From: Escarpia spicata
Taxonomy: Eukaryota; Annelida; Polychaeta; Sabellida; Siboglinidae
Assembly: GCA_963995525.1 (NCBI GenBank)
Contig: OZ023209.1
Coordinates: 68,355,347 to 68,419,346, forward strand
DNA: 64,000 nt
Reading direction: 5' to 3'
Below are positions 48,709-59,179 of the stretch, piece after piece (position 1 is the stretch's first letter; every line of letters starts with the position of its first letter). Position numbers and translations under genes: made by a program. The notes under the pieces were generated by a model. The model saw only the letters and a program-made list of their open reading frames with translations, searched no databases and was not told the origin of the DNA.

Positions 48709-48888
48709 TTCAAGTCTCCACCCTCCCACCAATACACAATGTCTCATATCGGTTCAAGTCTCCACCCTCCCACCAATACGTCATGTCTCATATCGGTTCG
48801 AGTCTCCACCCTCCCACCAATACGTCATGTCTCATATCGGTTCAAGTATCCACCCTCCCACCAATACGTCGCGCCTCATATCGGTTCA
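48709..48888. repeat. 44-bp minisatellite, 4 copies
   Basis: TTCAAGTCTCCACCCTCCCA followed by CCAATACGTCATGTCTCATA and TCGG. Confidence 0.93.
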
Positions 48889-50332
48889 AGCCAATACCTG
48901 GTGTGGTACGTGTGATTTATCCATTTCAATACGGCTACCAATATCAGTCGGATTAACTGAAGCGACATTATTGCCACAATATTACAGCCGTCACGCTGCG
49001 GGGTTCTGATGTTCACAAGCATCAATATGCATTAATATTGGTCCCATTCGATAGGTGGCTTCACACTATAGATTTTCCCCTCGCGATACGTGGATACGAT
49101 CTGACCGTCACTCACACACTGGTCATGGGTTACGTGGTTGTAAGGTAAGCAAGTTTGCTGGACGTTACACGTTGTACACAATACAGTACAGTGAGTACAC
49201 TATGGTTCACAAACCAAAATGCGACAAGTTTGACTCGACCAGCCACATTCACAAGCCAGATCGTGTGAAGCCGGCTGTGAGTCAATGTATGGAACACCAC
49301 TACACACGCAGTTAGGCAAATATATCGCAAGATGGAGGTGTCCTGACAGCTGGAATATGTTCCGAGTGGCGCTATCGATTCGCAGTGTTTATTGTTCCCG
49401 TGTAGCGCGTCGATTGACTTCGGACGGCTTATCGTTTGAACTCAGTTGTTTATTTACGGAATATAGCTGCATCAGTATACGTTTCGCGATGCGAACATTC
49501 TCGCCAGACAAGTAAGTTTGTTTCCCGGCTGAGGTCACCGTCCACATTTCTCCTTCGAGGATACAGCAGCCAATTCCATTTCCCGATCTTACTAAGGGCA
49601 TCACCGTCTCTAATGACGTCACATCCCCTAATTTAGGTGTCTTTCGCCGGTCACCATTCGAAGAAAGGCGACTTTGCAACTGTTCGCACTGCGATGTTCG
49701 AAATTGGAATGTATCGTCTAATTGTCTAGTCTGGCACCGTGTTATCTACGTTAAGGTGCACACGACACGAACTGACCACGACGAAGTAGGCTTATCATTC
49801 ACTGTCACACATGTACATCCAGCAACGGGTTGTCAGAGAAGAACTGCTGCACATGTGTTTATGAAAATGCGTTATGCATGCAATGCCACGGCTTTGACAC
49901 TTCCCTCGTCCCGCGCCTCATTGAAAGCATGTCGTGTAGCCTAGGATATATGATGTATAAAAATAATTCGCGAGAAATTTATGCGAGATGCAATTTTTTA
50001 TAAATTGAATTTGTCGCCCGTTATACGCGACGAAAGTGTATGCACGCGGAAGTGATTTATATCGGATTTCAAGGCAATATGCTGAATATAGGCGATATGT
50101 ACGTTAGATGGACGTAGTGTACGCGAGCATGCCGGTAACATGTGGTGCCGACCATAAGTGTCAAGCTGCAGTGGGTATATACTGGTTGTCTCACTTTCCT
50201 GGCGATCCAAATGTCAGGTTGCTGGCATTTTGTAAAGCATAGAGCAATATGATTCAGTGTCACTGGAACTCTGTCCCACACAACAAGGTGTCGCCTCAAA
50301 AACTGTGCACAACAACTCTAGCAGCGTGTTAC
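48889..50332. other. unique sequence, no supported gene
   Basis: Several open frames of 60-96 codons overlap on both strands (for example 49389-49679 minus). None has a recognisable domain or clear exon boundaries. Confidence 0.35.
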
Positions 50333-51126
50333 TTACTTATCCTCTTCATCCCTAATGGGACATAAGGCTTCGACAATTTCTCTCCACCGGGTTCGGTCTT
50401 TTGCAACGGACTGTGCCTCGCCCCACGAAAGCTTCATCTCAGCCAGTTCTGTTATCACTGTCCTACGCCAGGTGGTATTTGGGCGTCCAGACTTTCTCTC
50501 CCCAGGTGGAGTCCATCTCAACGCGACTTTAGGAATGCGATATTTTATTAGGCCAGAATATCCGGCAGATCTTCAACAGGCATCTACTGTGGAAGGCATC
50601 GATCTTTGTCATGTCCCCTTTTAGATCTCGCCAGCACCCTGAGCCATAAAGTAAGAGAGACTTCACGATACTGTTATAGAGCTTTATCTTTGTTTTCAAG
50701 TTATACTGCTTTGACTTCCAAAATGGTCTGACGTTTGGCAAAAGCGCAGCGGGCTTTCCCTAATCTTGCTTTGATGAGTTTTTGGGCTCCATTGTCTCTA
50801 CTGAGGAGACAACCCAGGTACGTAAAGTCCTCTATAAACTCAAGTGGTTCACCATTAATGATAACAGGTGCAGCTGGTGTGGTGTTGATACACATCACTT
50901 GTGTCTTGGTGGTACTAATGTTAAGCCAAGTTTGCTTTGCATAGCTGTCTAGTCTATCCGTGTTCTCTTGCAGATGGTCAAGCTTTACTGAGAGAACTGC
51001 AAGGTCATCGGCAAAGTCGAGGTCTTCTAACTTGGAGAAAAAAGTCCACTGGATGCCTCTGGGTTTATCTGTTGTAGTTGTTCGCATAACCCAGTCGGTG
51101 ACGACCAAGAAGCAGCGTGTAGACAC
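50333..51126 (-). pseudogene. LINE ORF2 fragment with intact FADD box, 5'-truncated
   Basis: Reading the minus strand from about 51126: VVTDWVMRTTTTDKPRGIQW, then LEDLDFADDLAVLS, the RT active-site box with both aspartates. FTYLGCLLSRDNGAQK, KARLGKARCAFAKR, a frameshift, KSKQYNLKTKIKLYNSIVKS and LLLYGSGCW follow. After RIFWPNKIS a deletion joins directly to ALRWTPPGERKSGRPNTTWR, and the frame ends WGEAQSVAKDRTRWREIVEA and a stop at 50333-50335. Everything upstream of the motif before FADD is missing, including the endonuclease. The element ends in a short TAAGTAAG tail. It is inactive through truncation, frameshift and deletion. The same family occurs, more decayed, at 34010-34470. Confidence 0.85.
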
Positions 51127-51499
51127 AGTTTATATTAACTTCTGCACAAAGCTTAACTGGCAAGTGATGTTTATATACTACTACTACTAATAATAATAGC
51201 ACTTTTTTTTTTTAAAGAGAAAGCGTAATTTCTTTCGTTGCTCTCAGTTTCATATACACAGTGAACATAGTTGAATTGCAATTCGCAATGAATTGAATGT
51301 TGTATAATGCAGTTCCATTTTGGCGATCACCTACGTAACGAGAAGACCAAGGGAACCAAAGGGACTATATTGTGTCTGGCGGTAAGGCTATTGCAGCGAC
51401 TGCTGATATATCCGAAGTCGCAGGAAGTTTGTTCACGGGCTGTCACTGTCGCTACGTGCATGCCACTGCAGCAAACGACTGTCCGGGTGGTCTATGGTC
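51127..51499. other. unique sequence between LINE fragment and array
   Basis: Single-copy sequence, nothing recognised. Confidence 0.35.
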
Positions 51500-52190
51500 T
51501 GATGTTCACGACGTGCACCGTATACACTCAGATCTATCGCATCAAACGACTCTACTGATGTTCACGACGTGCACCGTATACACTCAGATCTACCGCAGCA
51601 AACGACTCTACTGATGTTCACAACGTGCACCGTATACACTCAGATCTACCGCACCAAACGACTCTACTGATGTTCACGACGTACACCGTATACACTAATA
51701 TCTACTGCACCAAACGACTCTACTGATGTTTACAATGTGCACCAAACGACTCTACTGATGTTTACAACGTGCACCGTATACACTCGGATCTACCGTAGCA
51801 AACGACTCTACTGATGTTTACAACGTGCACCGTATACACTCGGATCTACCGTAGCAAACGACTCTACTGATGTTTACAACGTGCACCGTATACACTCGGA
51901 TCTACCGCACCAAACGACTCTACTGATGTTCACAACGTGCACCGTATACACTCGGATCTACCCCAGCAAACGACTCTACTGATGTTCACAACGTGCACCG
52001 TATACACTCGGATCTACCGCAGCAAACGAATCTACTGATGTTCACAACGTGCACCATATACACTCGGATCTACCGCAGCAAACGACTCTACTGATGTTCA
52101 CGACGTGCACCGTATACACTCAGATCTACCGCAACAAACGACTCTACTGATGTTCACAACGTGCACCGTATACTCTCAGATCTACCGCAA
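51500..52190. repeat. 56-bp minisatellite array, about 12 copies, ending in a coding-like exon
   Basis: TGATGTTCACAACGTGCACC, GTATACACTCAGATCTACCG and CAGCAAACGACTCTAC repeat every 56 bp. One copy near 51727 is internally deleted. The last copy stops at CTACCGCAACAA, exactly where the putative minus-strand exon begins, so the monomer shares its CTACCGC-AACAA word with the exon end. Confidence 0.96.
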
Positions 52191-52439
52191 CAATTGCTGG
52201 AGTCCCAATAGCTCTGTCTGGGCAGCATCATTGTCATCAGGTGTAGGTGTCCGTGGGACAGTGACTGGGCCTGTGCCATATAACCCATATTTGTTTGATC
52301 CAATGTTTTTTCGGATGTATCTGATGAACTCCTGTTCAACAGCTTCCAGGCAGTCAAAGGTGACCTCCGCAACATCTGAAGACGTCTTGGTAATGTTTCC
52401 AACAAGATAAAGGTACCCAAAGAAATGTTGAGTTTCCAT
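52182..52439 (-). CDS. putative first exon or small gene, 85 codons, unidentified
   Basis: The ATG at 52439-52437 sits in CGTAACAATGG (A at -3, G at +4). The frame reads METQHFFGYLYLVGNITKTS, SDVAEVTFDCLEAVEQEFIR, then a more polar stretch with TVPRTPTPDDNDAAQ and LLGLQQLLR. It is followed in frame by TAG, within GCG|GTAGAT. The amino-acid make-up (amphipathic helix, then a Pro/Asp/Asn linker) looks like a genuine protein N-terminus. Either the protein ends here at 85 residues, or GTAGAT is a weak splice donor and downstream exons lie far to the left beyond the array and LINE. I do not recognise the family. Confidence 0.5.
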   Translation of the reverse strand: METQHFFGYLYLVGNITKTSSDVAEVTFDCLEAVEQEFIRYIRKNIGSNKYGLYGTGPVTVPRTPTPDDNDAAQTELLGLQQLLR

Positions 52440-53270
52440 TGTTACGAATCAATGGTCAAGCTTTCCATTGAAATTCAAAGTTCAGCGGATTAAGTTGCCA
52501 AACATATGCACGACGTAGGCCAGTCGATAGTCTCAACTATCTTGTGGCCAAGTTGAGAGCAGATCCACTTTGTTTGGCTTATGGGAGAAAAGCTACATTT
52601 CACCGATGTTCTTAAAAAGGCGACAATTGAGGGTCATTTACAATATATAAGTTACAGGTTTTGTAACTTAAAAAAAATTATAATATGAGTGATCATGGTC
52701 TAAGCACAAAATACAATTAGCTGATTTCAATAGTGTGAGATTTCTTTCTCCCTGCTATTTCCAAAGAAACAAGATAACTAATGATGACTCCACCATTGCT
52801 TACGCATTTAGAAAATCGTGTGCGATTAATTGTAAGGTTTAGTGTATACGACTAAAAATTACACAGAGTCGTAGGACAACTTGCCAACCGACCTCCTAGG
52901 AGGTCATGACCCCAGTTTGAGAATCGCTGCTCTACGGCAACGTGGCGGTCTGCTTAGCGTAAGCAATTCATCGTGGGTTGTACTACTAATGGAAATGACA
53001 GCTATATTACCCGATCAATGCTCCCAGCGCAAGGTACGGGCAAATACGGCTGATACCTTAGATTCGCTTAAGAAATGTTTTCTTTAGTCGATAAAAATAA
53101 CGTAATGCGATACCCAAGGCAGAACCACTACATTACCGTGGACGGCGACAACGATCTCTTCTGTTTGAGAATGTCGACTGTAGCATCATTCCAGGGATAT
53201 CGGCTAACATAATTCAAATTTTTTAAATGTTTTAAACCGATCAATACTATTCTGAATTACTATGGATAAA
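52440..53270. other. unique sequence, possible 5' flank of the minus-strand exon
   Basis: AT-rich with no clear promoter element and no other gene. Confidence 0.35.
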
Positions 53271-53357
53271 ACAACAACAACAACAGCAGCTACACCAACA
53301 ACAATAAACTACAACAACATATATAACAACAACAAACAACAACAACAAACAACAGCA
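53271..53357. repeat. (CAA)n-rich simple repeat
   Basis: Impure ACAACAACA trinucleotide tract. Confidence 0.9.
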
Positions 53358-53959
53358 ATCTTTGGTAGACCCTGATCAGTCCACAGTTTCGTCTTGACCT
53401 GTACACCTAAGTAACTGTTTTCTGCTGGCTGCGGGAAACGCAAAACGAATTACAACACTACAAGTAGGCCTACAGGCATTTATATTTACAATTCAACAAG
53501 TTTTTATTACAGAAAACTGAGGTCATCGCTACGATAACAAATTCAATAACGTGTTTGTCAGCCGTTTCCACATCGGTCAATACAATTGTTCTATTTCAAC
53601 GTTCGTTCAACTAATAACACAGCCGCATCACCCGCACCGACTGACAGACTCGTATTCTGAACTGGTTCATAACAATACACGTCCGACAGCATTACCGCGG
53701 CGATGACGTCACATTAGGGACCGGTATGGAAATTGGAAGAGACTGGTGGATATCAGATATGAAAGACGATAAACTGGGTCATACATCAGGCGTACATAAG
53801 TAAACCGTCTAACTTGTACCGTGACGTGTATATACAGTTAAAACATGGAAGTTTCACAGAAAAACACGGTCACCTAGCTATAATGATGGAGTGTATGCGG
53901 CAATAAAAGAATGAGTGTCGGAATTAGTGGGATAACTTTACAAGAACATTAACAACGAG
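53358..53959. other. unique sequence
   Basis: No supported feature. Confidence 0.4.
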
Positions 53960-54077
<118 letters not shown>

Positions 54078-54113
54078 TGTGTATATGGGTGTGTAAATGA
54101 GTGAGTAAATGAA

Positions 54114-54294
54114 TACAGTGGAACCTCGCATTACGGTCACCCTTGTAACACATCTACCTAAGGTCACCCTCCAACAGTCCCAAATTATTTCCACATAGAG
54201 TAAAGGATATCATTCTCGCTAATACGGCCACCTCGCTATTCATATCATTTTTGTCCAGTCCCAAAGGTGACCTTAATAGCGAGGTTCCACTGTA
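54114..54294. mobile_element. pogo/Tigger-type MITE with TA target duplication
   Basis: A 177-bp element (54116-54292) is flanked by TA on both sides. It starts CAGTGGAACCTCGC and ends with the perfect reverse complement GCGAGGTTCCACTG, and the inverted similarity extends inward (GGTCACC / GGTGACC). TA duplication and a CAG-starting terminal repeat of the CAGTxxAACCTCGCTTA type are hallmarks of pogo-like Tc1/mariner elements. Internal sub-terminal words such as GTCCCAAA and CTCGCTATT occur in both halves. It has no coding capacity, so a transposase must act in trans. Confidence 0.85.
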
Positions 54295-54684
54295 GTTGAG
54301 TGCATTATGTATACGCGTGTTTTCGTGCCGCAAACGTCCACGCTCACACGCACTCGTACGCACGCACACGTACGCACGCAAGCACGCACACACTCAAACA
54401 CACATTAGTGTGTGTTTCTGTTTATTGGTTTTTGTTTATTGGAATTTGAGTCGTACATGACGCATACAGACGTAATAAATTTATTCGTCCTGCGAATTAT
54501 GATGGAGCGGTGTCGCTTATAGTGGGAATACATGAATACATTACGTCACGTGTTCTTGAGGAAATACCACTGACGTTGTCACAATTGGAAAAAACTGCCT
54601 CCCGTTTTTTCTTCAGGAAATTAGATGATATCGATCGAGTTACGCACGGTTGTTTTTTATTGCCGTTGTTTCTGTTGTCATATA
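54295..54684. other. CG/CA-rich simple sequence, then unique DNA
   Basis: 54325-54405 is ACGCACGC/CACACA-rich; the remainder is unique and no gene was recognised. Confidence 0.5.
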
Positions 54685-54888
54685 AAGACGGTGCACTCGC
54701 GAGTGGGCAGAAGAGTCTGCTGAAACTGTTTCTGTTGTCAACAGGTAGTTGACACAAAGACGATGCACTCGCGAGTGGACAAAAGAGTCTGCTGAAACTG
54801 TTTCTGTTGTCAACAGATAGTTGACACAAAGACGGTGCACTCGCGAGTGGACAGAAGAATCTGCTGAAACTGTTTCTGTTGTCAACAA
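54685..54888. repeat. 72-bp unit, three tandem copies
   Basis: AAGACGGTGCACTCGCGAGT begins at 54685, 54757 and 54829. The unit also has CTGCTGAAACTGTTTCTGTT. Because 72 is a multiple of three, open frames on both strands pass through it. Confidence 0.93.
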
Positions 54889-55689
54889 GGGAAAGAGAGA
54901 ATAACAAAAGTCGACGCAAAAAAACCGCGCCAGATTTGACGTGTTTTCTTGTTTACCGTGGACGGGAATATCATGACTATGGTTCTTGCCGACACGTTGG
55001 CTTGTTTGTGACGTTGAGTGGGCCGATGGCGGCAATATCGTCGCCTATCGAACGCCGTTTAATGGTTGAATCACCAGGATCTCGGAGCGACTCAAGATGT
55101 TTTGCAGATAAAGCGGTTTGTGGGCGGCTTTGTGTGGTTTAATCAGACGGCCAAATGAGTGGGGGTCGTATCAACATGGCATGCTCGATTGTTTCACATT
55201 TGAAACCGAACCTTCGCAAAGATTCCTCTCCTCCTGGCGATTACAGTAATCAAGTTGCCATAATCGCCAGGGATCTCTGTGTGACACAAAATGGCATGTT
55301 GTATCTTTGGGCAATGGTTGAATATAATAAAGACACGTAACGTTGTCCGGTCAAAAGTGAAAGTGGCGGTTTCTCAGGTCGATACTCGATAATCGAATCT
55401 CAATATTGTCATAATTCAACGTTGCATCCCTACACAAACAGTCGAGAGATCAATCGCCAAGGGGCCATTATTAAGACGTGATATAATACCGTACGCGACA
55501 TGAGCAGCTGTGTAGATATAAATAACATCATGACGTACGATTATATTTTCGGTCGCCAACATGCTATGTCAGAATGTAATTAATTGTTTGTTTGGCTTTC
55601 ACAACATTACTCAGCTATTTCAGCAGCATAAACAGATCGATATTAAATTCCTGCAACACTTTACGGGCAACAGTTGAGTGAGCTAGAAC
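54889..55689. other. unique sequence
   Basis: Short open frames (for example 55155-55340 plus) have normal composition but no recognisable domain. Confidence 0.35.
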
Positions 55690-58480
55690 TGTCTATCCCT
55701 ACTCCCACCTGTCTCTCCTACTCCAATACAACCTATCTCTCCTACTCCACTACAACCTATCTCTCCTTCTCCACCTCAACCTATCTCTCCTACTCCACTA
55801 CAACCTATCTCTCCTTCTCCACTCCCACCTATCTCTCCTACTCCACTACAACCTATCTCTCCTACTCCACCACAACCTATCTCTCCTTCTCCACTCCCAC
55901 CTATCTCTTCTACTTCACTACAACCTATCTCTCCTTCTTCTCCACTTCCACATAACTCTACTTCTCCACTCCCACCTATCTCTCCTTCTCCACTCCCACC
56001 TATCTCTCCTACTCCACTACAACCTATCTCTCCTTCTCCACTCCCACCTATCTCTCCTACTCCACTACAACCTATCTCTCCTTCTTCTCCACTTCCACCT
56101 ATCTCTCTTTCTTCTCCACTTCCACCTATCTCTCCTTCTCCACTCCCACCTATCTCTCCAACTCCACTACAACCTATCTCTCCTTCTCCACTCCCACCTA
56201 TCTCTCCTACTCCACTACAACCTATCTCTCCGTCTCCAGTCCCAACTATCTCTCCTACTCCACTACAACCTATCTCTCCTTCTCCACTCCCACCTGTCTC
56301 TCCTACTCCACTACAACCTATCTCTCCTACTCCACCACAACCTATCTCTCCTTCTCCACTCCCACCTATCTCTCCTACTTCACTACAATCTATCTCTCCT
56401 TCTTCTCCACTTCCACATATCTCTACTTCTCCACTCCCACCTATCTCTCCTTCTCCACTCCCACCTATCTCTCCTACTCCACTACAACCTATCTCTCCTT
56501 CTCCACTCCCACCTATCTCTCCTACTCCACAACAACCTATCTCTCCTTTTCTCCACTTCCACCTATCTCTCTTTCTTCTCCACTTCCACCTATTTCTCCT
56601 TCTCCACTCCCACCTATCTCTCCTACTCCACTACAACCTATCTCTCCTTCTCCACTCCCACCTATCTCTCCTACTCCACTACAACCTACCTCTCCGTCTC
56701 CAGTCCCAACTATCTCTCCTACTCCACTACAACCTATCTCTCCTTCTCCACTCCCACCTATCTCTCCTACTCCACTACAATCTATCTCTCCTACTCCACT
56801 ACAACCTATCTCTCCTTCTCCACTCCCACCTATCTCTCCTACTCCACTACAACCTACCTCTCCGTCTCCAGTCCCAACTATCTCTCCTACTCCACTACAA
56901 CCTATCTCTCCTTCTCCACTCCCACCTATCTCTCCTACTCCACTACAACCTATCTCTCCTACTCCACCACAACCTATCTCTCCTTCTCCACTCCCACCTA
57001 TCTCTCCTACTTCACTACAACTTATCTCTCCTTCTTCTCCACTTCCACATATCTCTACTTCTCCACTCCCACCTATCTCTCCTTCTCCACTCCCACCTAT
57101 CTCTCCTACTCCACTACAACCTATCTCTCCTTCTCCACTCCCACCTATCTCTCCTACTCCACTACAACCTATCTCTCCTTCTTCTCCACTTCCACCTATC
57201 TCTCTTTCTTCTCCACTTCCACCTATCTCTCCTTCTCCACTCCCACCTATCTCTCCTACTCCACTACAACCTATCTCTCCTTCTCCACTCCCACCTATCT
57301 CTCCTACTCCACTACAACCTATCTCTCCGTCTCCAGTCCCAACTATCTCTCCTACTCCACTACAACCTATCTCTCCTTCTCCACTCCCACCTATCTCTCC
57401 TACTCCACTACAATCTATCTCTCCTACTCCACTACAAACTATCTCTCCTACTCCACCACAACCTATCTCTCCTTCTCCACTCACACCTATCTCTCCTACT
57501 CCACTACAGCCTATCTCTCCTTCTTCTCCACTTCCACCTATCTCTACTTCTCCACTCCCACCTATCTCTCCTACTCCACTACAACCTATCTCTCCTTCTC
57601 CACTCCCACCTATCTCTACTACTCCACTACAACCTATCTCTCCTTCTCCACTCCCACCTATCTCTCCTACCCCACTACAACCTATCTTTCCTTCTCCACT
57701 CCAACCTATCTCTCCTACTCCACTACAACCTATCTCTCCTACTCCACCACGACCTATCTCTCCTTATCCGCTCCCACCCATCTCTCCTACTCCACTACAA
57801 CCTTTCTCTCCTTCTTCTCCACTCCCACCTATCTCTCCTACTCCACTACAACCTTTCTCTCCTTCTTCTCCACTCCACCTATCTCTACTTCTCCACTCCC
57901 ACCTATCACTTCTACTCCACTACAACCTATCTCTCCTACTCCACTACAACCTATCTCTCCTACTCCACCACAACCTATCTCTCCTTCTCCACTCCCACCT
58001 ATCTCTCCTACTCCACTACAACCTATCTCTCCTTCTTCTCCACTCCCTCCTAGCTCTCCTTCTCCACTCCCACCTACCTCTCCTTCTCCACTTCCATATA
58101 TCTCTCCTTCTCCACTCCCACCTAGCTCTCCTTCTCCACTCCCACCTAGCTCTCCTTCTCCACTCCCAACTAGCTCTCCTTCTCCACTCCCACCTAGCTC
58201 TCCTTCTCCATTCCCACCTACCTCTCCTTCTCCACTTTCACCTATCTCTCCTTCTCCACTCCCACCTAGCTCTCCTTCTCCACTCCCATCTAGCTCTCCT
58301 TCTCCATTCCCACCTAGTTCTCCTTCTCCACTCCCACCTAGCTCTCCTTCTCCACTCCCACCTATCTCTCCTTCTCCACTCCCACCTACCTCTCCTACTC
58401 CACCCCACCCATCTCTCCTTCTTCATCCCCATCTATATCTCCTTCTCAATTCCCATCTATCTCTCATTCCTACCCCCACG
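55690..58480. repeat. 24-bp pyrimidine-rich minisatellite array, about 115 copies
   Basis: Two alternating 24-bp types, CCTATCTCTCCTACTCCACT+ACAA and CCTATCTCTCCTTCTCCACT+CCCA, fill 2.8 kb. The plus strand is almost entirely C, T and A, so the minus strand is purine-dominated. Variants such as CTTCTTCTCCACTTCCA and CCGTCTCCAGTCCCAA recur in ordered blocks about 0.5-0.7 kb apart. The minus-strand 315-codon Gly/Glu/Ser frame (56537-57484), built on GEIGCSGV octads, is a by-product of the 24-bp period. Confidence 0.97.
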
Positions 58481-58743
58481 TCTTTAACCATCCCACGTCG
58501 TTAACCATTACTATTTCATTCATTCCAAATTTTAAACGACACACGTAGTTTAATACCGTTTAATAGATTAATCGGTCTTTTGTGATGGATTTGAAGCAGC
58601 GTTGAAATAAAGAAAATGTGATGTTCTTTGACGGAAAGAAATGGGAGAAGCGGATTTTTGGAGCTATCCAGTGGCATTGTTATTTGAGTTAACGTTTGGG
58701 CTGGCAAGTGTTGAACGGGTCAAATATCTTCATTGGTAATCAG
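58481..58743. other. unique sequence
   Basis: Flank of the putative WSC-like exon. Nothing else seen. Confidence 0.35.
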
Positions 58744-58923
58744 TGCGGCTCCACGCGACTTGTCGGCTGCAGAGGAACACATGTGTTTAGAAATACTCAT
58801 TTTCCTGTTGACGAAACAAGACAGCTAGACGATGGAGGTGCAGATACGATTACATGCAGATCTACATGCACGAACTTTGAATATGGCGTATTTATTGGAA
58901 GTGTGCAAACTTTGTGCTGTGAC
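58744..58923 (+). CDS. putative WSC-like domain exon
   Basis: A 180-nt stretch is bounded by an AG acceptor (TTCATTGGTAATCAG, ending 58743) and a GAC|GTAAAT donor (58923|58924). It is in phase 0 and encodes CGSTRLVGCRGTHVF, DETRQLDDGGADTITCRSTC and TNFEYGVFIGSVQTLCCD. The spacing of cysteines and aromatic residues (G-C, then C-x-x-x-C, x-(F/Y)-x-Y-G-V-x-x-G, x-C-C) resembles the WSC carbohydrate-binding domain of extracellular and membrane proteins, although the usual C-x-C end reads C-C. Neighbouring exons are not visible: the CT-rich array lies upstream and the 66-bp array downstream. It could be a lone decayed exon or part of a gene extending outside the window. Confidence 0.35.
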
Positions 58924-59179
58924 GTAAATCCGTCCCCGATATACAAAATCCGATAGTCTCTACGTCACAATGGTAAATAACAGGACACAAGACCCGTGAA
59001 ACATTACCTGATAGTGTCGACGTGCAAAATCGCACTCCCCTGCAGCAATGATAAACACTGTCGCGCTTGTTACGTTGTTCCATATCTTGCAAAAGATCCT
59101 AGCCTACATGATATACATAAAAGTTGCGGTTCAAAATATAAGCCTTTGACAGCAGTTTGACATCAGTTCCTTTATTGGA
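58924..59179. other. unique sequence
   Basis: No feature beyond the adjacent donor-like site. Confidence 0.35.

Noticed and set aside
49055..49138. Plus-strand exon candidate ending GTTGTAAG|GTAAGC
   Set aside because: Good donor but no convincing acceptor, start or conserved peptide.
49389..49679. 96-codon minus-strand open frame
   Set aside because: Overlaps other frames on both strands; no family resemblance or splice support.
56537..57484. 315-codon minus-strand Gly/Glu/Ser-rich frame
   Set aside because: Produced by the 24-bp period of a stop-free array; there is no start context, splice site or unique sequence.
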